Assembly (NCBI GenBank): GCA_018241505.1
Contig: JAFEDS010000038.1
Coordinates: 1 to 64,000, forward strand
DNA: 64,000 nucleotides
Direction of reading: 5' to 3'
DNA from: Pseudomonadota bacterium
Lineage (GTDB): Bacteria > Pseudomonadota > Gammaproteobacteria > Steroidobacterales > Steroidobacteraceae
Below, in pieces: positions 61,094 to 64,000 of the stretch (position 1 is its first letter; the number at the start of each line of letters is the position of its first letter). The notes below the pieces were generated by a model that saw only the letters and a list, made by a program, of their open reading frames with translations, did not search any database and had not been told where the DNA came from. The translations under genes were made by a program, and so were the position numbers.

Positions 61094-62428
61094 ATGATGA
61101 GGCCGGCGTCCATTCTGTTGATGATACTGATCCCAGTGGCCCAGGCGCAGGTGGGATTACCCAATGTTCGCCTTCCCGTGCTGCCACAGGTTCCGCTGAC
61201 GGGCGCCGCGGTGACAGACGACGCCAGGGCCGACCTCCGGATGCTCCGAGACGTGCGCCGGCTCGCCGTTCGAGACCTCATCCGCCGCAACAAAGCCGTT
61301 ATCCAGGCGGATCATAACGGGGCTGCAATTGTCCGCGGAGAGATTCTGGCGGTCTCGCCGGGCCAGGCCGCAATCGACGCGGCCACCGCGGCTGGATTCA
61401 CGGTATTGAGAACCCGGATTCTGGAAGGGCTGGACGCTCAGATTGTGGTGCTGGCTGTGCCGGCGGGTATGGATACGCTCCGCGCGCTCGAGCGGGTGAG
61501 AGCGCTGGCGCCCGCGACCCGGTTTGATTTCAACCATGTTTATACCAGCAGTGGAGTTGTTGTTGGCGGCGGCGCGGCTGTTGACATCGAGGGCCACGTG
61601 GCTGTTGAGCCGCGTGCTGGTAGCGAGGCGGGAGTGGCGGTTGACGCCGGGACCACTGTGGCAACCCGCATCGGGCTGATTGACGGCGGCGTGGACTCGG
61701 CGCACCCCGTGTTTGCGGGCACCAGCATCCACCAACATGGCTGCCCATCCGGCCCTGTTCCTGACACCCATGGAACTGCTGTTGCGTCCCTACTGATCGG
61801 CCGATCCGTTGATTTTCGCGGCTCGGCGCCCGGGGCAGAGTTATACGCGGCTGATGTCTACTGTGGGTTACCCACCGGCGGCGCGGCCGACGCAGTCGCC
61901 GATGCGTTTTCCTGGCTCGCTCGTGAGCACGTGCCTGTCATCAACGTAAGTTTGGTCGGCCCACCCAATGTAACGCTGGAAACGGTGATCCGTCTGGTTA
62001 TCGCACGCGGCCACCTAGTTGTAGCCGCCGTCGGCAACGACGGGCCCGCTGCACGTCCTTTGTATCCAGCGTCGTATCCGGGGGTTGTGGGCGTAACCGC
62101 GGTTGACGCTCACCGCCGGGCGTTGTTCGAAGCGGGCCGCGGCCCGCAAGTGCGATTCGCGGCCCCGGGCGCGGACATGACGGCAGCGAAGTCGGTGCAG
62201 ACTTTCGAGTTGGTGCGCGGCACATCCTTCGCAGCGCCAATTGTTGCCGGACTTCTCGCTGCGCGACTACCGACGCCTGATCCAACAGCAGCGCAGCGGG
62301 CGGTCGACAGTCTCGCACGCGAGGCTGTTGATTTGGGGGCGGCAGGGCCCGACCCAGTTTATGGCGCGGGATTGGTGGGGGTTGGGTTGGCACCCGAGGC
62401 GCGGTTGGCGGGGCAGCGGAGGCGATAG
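61094..62428 (+). CDS. Secreted S8 (subtilisin) serine peptidase
   Basis: A peptidase of about 444 residues with a signal peptide (MMRPASILLMILIPVAQA). The complete S8 triad is present: D in IGLIDGGVD, H in DTHGTAVASLL, S in RGTSFAAPIVAG. An N-terminal propeptide-like region (about 25-150) precedes it. The frame opens at TTG 61085; the ATGs at 61094 and 61097 are better starts. It faces the sigma/anti-sigma pair across 74 bases, an arrangement that suggests control by that sigma factor or a role in its activation. Confidence 0.88.
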   Translation: MMRPASILLMILIPVAQAQVGLPNVRLPVLPQVPLTGAAVTDDARADLRMLRDVRRLAVRDLIRRNKAVIQADHNGAAIVRGEILAVSPGQAAIDAATAAGFTVLRTRILEGLDAQIVVLAVPAGMDTLRALERVRALAPATRFDFNHVYTSSGVVVGGGAAVDIEGHVAVEPRAGSEAGVAVDAGTTVATRIGLIDGGVDSAHPVFAGTSIHQHGCPSGPVPDTHGTAVASLLIGRSVDFRGSAPGAELYAADVYCGLPTGGAADAVADAFSWLAREHVPVINVSLVGPPNVTLETVIRLVIARGHLVVAAVGNDGPAARPLYPASYPGVVGVTAVDAHRRALFEAGRGPQVRFAAPGADMTAAKSVQTFELVRGTSFAAPIVAGLLAARLPTPDPTAAQRAVDSLAREAVDLGAAGPDPVYGAGLVGVGLAPEARLAGQRRR

Positions 62429-62550
62429 TCCAAAGCCTTGAACGCGTCCAAGTGCTGCGAGGCAACGCAACGGCCACAGGCGCTAGGCACTTGAATCAGC
62501 GGGCTGCGCCGCAGCCGCTCCCACTGACATGAAATTCACCGGTGAAGTCG

Positions 62551-62760
62551 ATGAGCGAGTGGCAGTCCAACAAGGGCTACAAGGGTTGGACGTGGGGGAT
62601 CGTGGATGTTCCAATCGAGCGCCTCTTCGGTCCGGCGGAGAAGATCAATATCACTGTTCCAGGTCGGCTGTTGAAACAGATCGACGACTACGCCAAATCG
62701 CACGGCCAGACGCGCAGCGGGTTTCTGACTAACGCGGCCGTGGAAGCGATGCGGAAGTAG
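62551..62760 (+). CDS. HicB-like ribbon-helix-helix fragment
   Basis: A 69-residue reading whose C-terminal half (KINITVPGRLLKQIDDYAKSHGQTRSGFLTNAAVEAM) is a ribbon-helix-helix of the HicB antitoxin C-terminal type, preceded by VDVPIERLFGP as in HicB. The N-terminal RNase-H-like domain of HicB is missing, and no HicA toxin gene is visible on either side. Either a truncated antitoxin remnant or a small stand-alone DNA-binding protein. Confidence 0.55.
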   Translation: MSEWQSNKGYKGWTWGIVDVPIERLFGPAEKINITVPGRLLKQIDDYAKSHGQTRSGFLTNAAVEAMRK

Positions 62761-62769
62761 TCATCATGT

Positions 62770-62791
62770 GGCGGGCATGACGTCGCCCGCC
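62770..62791. terminator. Short hairpin after the HicB-like frame
   Basis: GGCGGGC at 62770-62776 and GCCCGCC at 62785-62791 form a perfect 7-bp stem with an 8-base loop, 10 bases after the stop. No T-run follows, so termination is only possible. Confidence 0.35.
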
Positions 62792-62913
62792 GCTGCCCCG
62801 TCCGCATTATGGCAAGTCGCAAATTGATTGCCTCGGCGGGAAGGATTCGCGCGGGCCGGTCGTAGTTCCTCCTGAAGGTCGCGGATAGGCCGCGGCTAAC
62901 GGGAGAGATACTC

Positions 62914-63375
62914 ATGAAAGCGAATCATCTGATGGTGAGTGCCGTAGCGGCCGCGGGTCTGATTTTCAGCGCGGGCGTCCAGGCGGGTGGATTGGCCGGT
63001 GGGTTGGGTGGCGGCGTCGGCGGCGCGCTTGGCGGCGGCTTCGCGTCCGGCATGGGCAACTTCGGCGGTGGGCTGCACGGCGGCGCCATGAATAGTGGCT
63101 TCGGCGCCGATGCGATGGGTAATGGCTCGATGAGCGCCAGCTCCAATGCGTTGGGGCGCGCAAAGCGGGAGGCCGGCAGCGCTAAGAGTGCCGCTGCGTC
63201 AGACGCCGCTCATGGGAAGGAGTCTGCAACGCGGGGTGTTACCGCCAAGTCCACCACCGCCTCCAACACAAAAACCGACAACTCAAAGCAACCAACGTCG
63301 GCCTCACCCCCGCGCCCGTCGGCGTCGGTGAAAGGTAACGCCGACCTCGATGCAACCGCGACTACCAGTCCCTGA
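62914..63375 (+). CDS. Glycine-rich secreted protein of unknown function
   Basis: A 153-residue protein with a signal peptide (1-24, ending GVQA-GG), a glycine-rich segment (about 25-72) and a Ser/Ala/Thr/Lys-rich tail with no hydrophobic core, so probably disordered or surface-associated. A purine-rich GGGAGAGA precedes the ATG. I do not recognise a family. Confidence 0.62.
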   Translation: MKANHLMVSAVAAAGLIFSAGVQAGGLAGGLGGGVGGALGGGFASGMGNFGGGLHGGAMNSGFGADAMGNGSMSASSNALGRAKREAGSAKSAAASDAAHGKESATRGVTAKSTTASNTKTDNSKQPTSASPPRPSASVKGNADLDATATTSP

Positions 63376-63484
63376 ACAACATAGCCGCCGGCAAGGACGC
63401 TGGCGGCTACCCTTGGAAGCGCATGTATCCGCGCTTTGACGCTGCTACTATCCCTGGCCTGAGAGCTACAGGCTGGTTGAATCC

Positions 63485-64000
63485 ATGAACATCAAAGCGA
63501 TGATCCTGTGTGCGCTGGGTGTGTCGGCCGTTTCCACGGCCTGGGCGGATGCCGCCTCCAAGGCGGCGAAAATCGCCGAGTTGATGCACTTGACTGGAGC
63601 ACGCCAAACACTGCACGAGTTAGACGGCAAGTTTGATCAGGAAGACGCTGCCCGTGCATGGGAACGGTTCTATTCAGAGAACGTAACCGAGTCCGACCTG
63701 GATGCGATTTTGGCGTATTACCGGTCTCCAGCCGGACAAGCGGATGTGAGTGCGTCGCGGGCTGCGTTGGGGCGGGTTCAACACTACATGGTGGAAAAGC
63801 GTTCCGCCGCACAGGTGGGGCGTGGTGTTGGGTCGGCGCCCGACGCTCAGGGCGGAGGCGTAACACGTCCCGCCGTCGGTGGGACCACCGCTGGGTCGGC
63901 CGCTGGCAGTGGAACTGGCGCCGGTGCCCCGATTGTGGGCACAGTCGGTTCAGCGTCCAACCGAGCATCATCCGCCACCGCAACACCTGCGCGCCCGTGG
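63485..64000 (+). CDS. DUF2059-like secreted protein (3' partial)
   Basis: An open frame from the ATG at 63485 to the window end, 172 codons without a stop. A signal peptide (MNIKAMILCALGVSAVSTAWA) precedes a helical domain (AAKIAELMHLTGARQTL, FYSENVTESDLDAILAYYRSPAGQADV) that resembles the DUF2059 core but is shorter than usual. The last 55 or so codons are Gly/Ala/Ser/Thr-rich low complexity. Function unknown; the end is outside the window. Confidence 0.6.
   Translation, partial: MNIKAMILCALGVSAVSTAWADAASKAAKIAELMHLTGARQTLHELDGKFDQEDAARAWERFYSENVTESDLDAILAYYRSPAGQADVSASRAALGRVQHYMVEKRSAAQVGRGVGSAPDAQGGGVTRPAVGGTTAGSAAGSGTGAGAPIVGTVGSASNRASSATATPARPW

Noticed and set aside
1-64000. tRNA, rRNA, CRISPR arrays, complete insertion sequences or integrases
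   Set aside because: Looked for by eye and by protein motifs; none found. Covariance-model searches could still reveal a small RNA or riboswitch that cannot be seen by reading.

Overview
The window reads as chromosomal DNA of a GC-rich gammaproteobacterium. The Cyo-type quinol oxidase followed by SURF1 and a RegB/RegA pair, TonB-dependent receptors with a GG-x-EVVVTAEKR-like N-terminus, secreted glycosidases and peptidases, and Tat-exported sugar-isomerase-like proteins fit Steroidobacteraceae or a near relative. That placement is an inference from gene style, not from a marker gene. I see no rRNA, tRNA, CRISPR array, integrase or complete insertion sequence.

Layout. 1-6004: cyoB (5' end outside the window), cyoC, cyoD, a SURF1-like gene with an internal 18-bp tandem repeat, then a redox-sensing RegB/RegA pair, all on the plus strand and mostly overlapping. 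6009-13839: a GH13 glucosidase with a 5'-3' exonuclease, three small genes, a 0.9-kb stretch of gene remnants, a GH27 alpha-galactosidase and a FliB/YkgJ-type cysteine-cluster protein. 13932-17574: DgkA, a PilZ protein, a methyltransferase divergent from a TetR regulator across a clear inverted repeat, and a Rieske oxygenase. 17726-26761: a large subtilisin/sedolisin-like peptidase, MsrA, an M15-like protein, an AraC-AlkA fusion, a crotonase and an S53 peptidase. 27465-30248: DUF167 protein, cobalt-type nitrile hydratase alpha, beta and activator, and an outer-membrane barrel. 30185-32158: a PDDEXK (DUF1016) nuclease and a PrcB-like protein enclosed by a 64-bp direct repeat copied from the 3' end of the barrel gene.

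33528-58934 is the most interesting part. It holds three complete alpha/beta pairs resembling C-glycoside deglycosidases (TIM-barrel alpha plus a small DUF6379-type beta), three more sugar-isomerase-like TIM barrels, a Gfo/Idh/MocA dehydrogenase, a TonB receptor, four MFS transporters, a LacI and a LysR regulator, a probable aromatic-ring degradation operon (VOC dioxygenase, C-C hydrolase, cupin, FAH-family enzyme), and a cytochrome c/PQQ dehydrogenase pair. Five copies of a 14-bp palindrome (TGTAATCCATTACA in four, one variant) sit in front of five transcription units and define a probable LacI regulon. My reading is a locus for uptake, 3-oxidation and carbon-carbon cleavage of aryl C-glycosides, followed by breakdown of the aglycone.

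58913-64000: a PAP2-family membrane protein, an ECF sigma/anti-sigma pair divergent from a canonical S8 peptidase, a HicB-like fragment, a glycine-rich secreted protein and a DUF2059-like gene cut by the window end.
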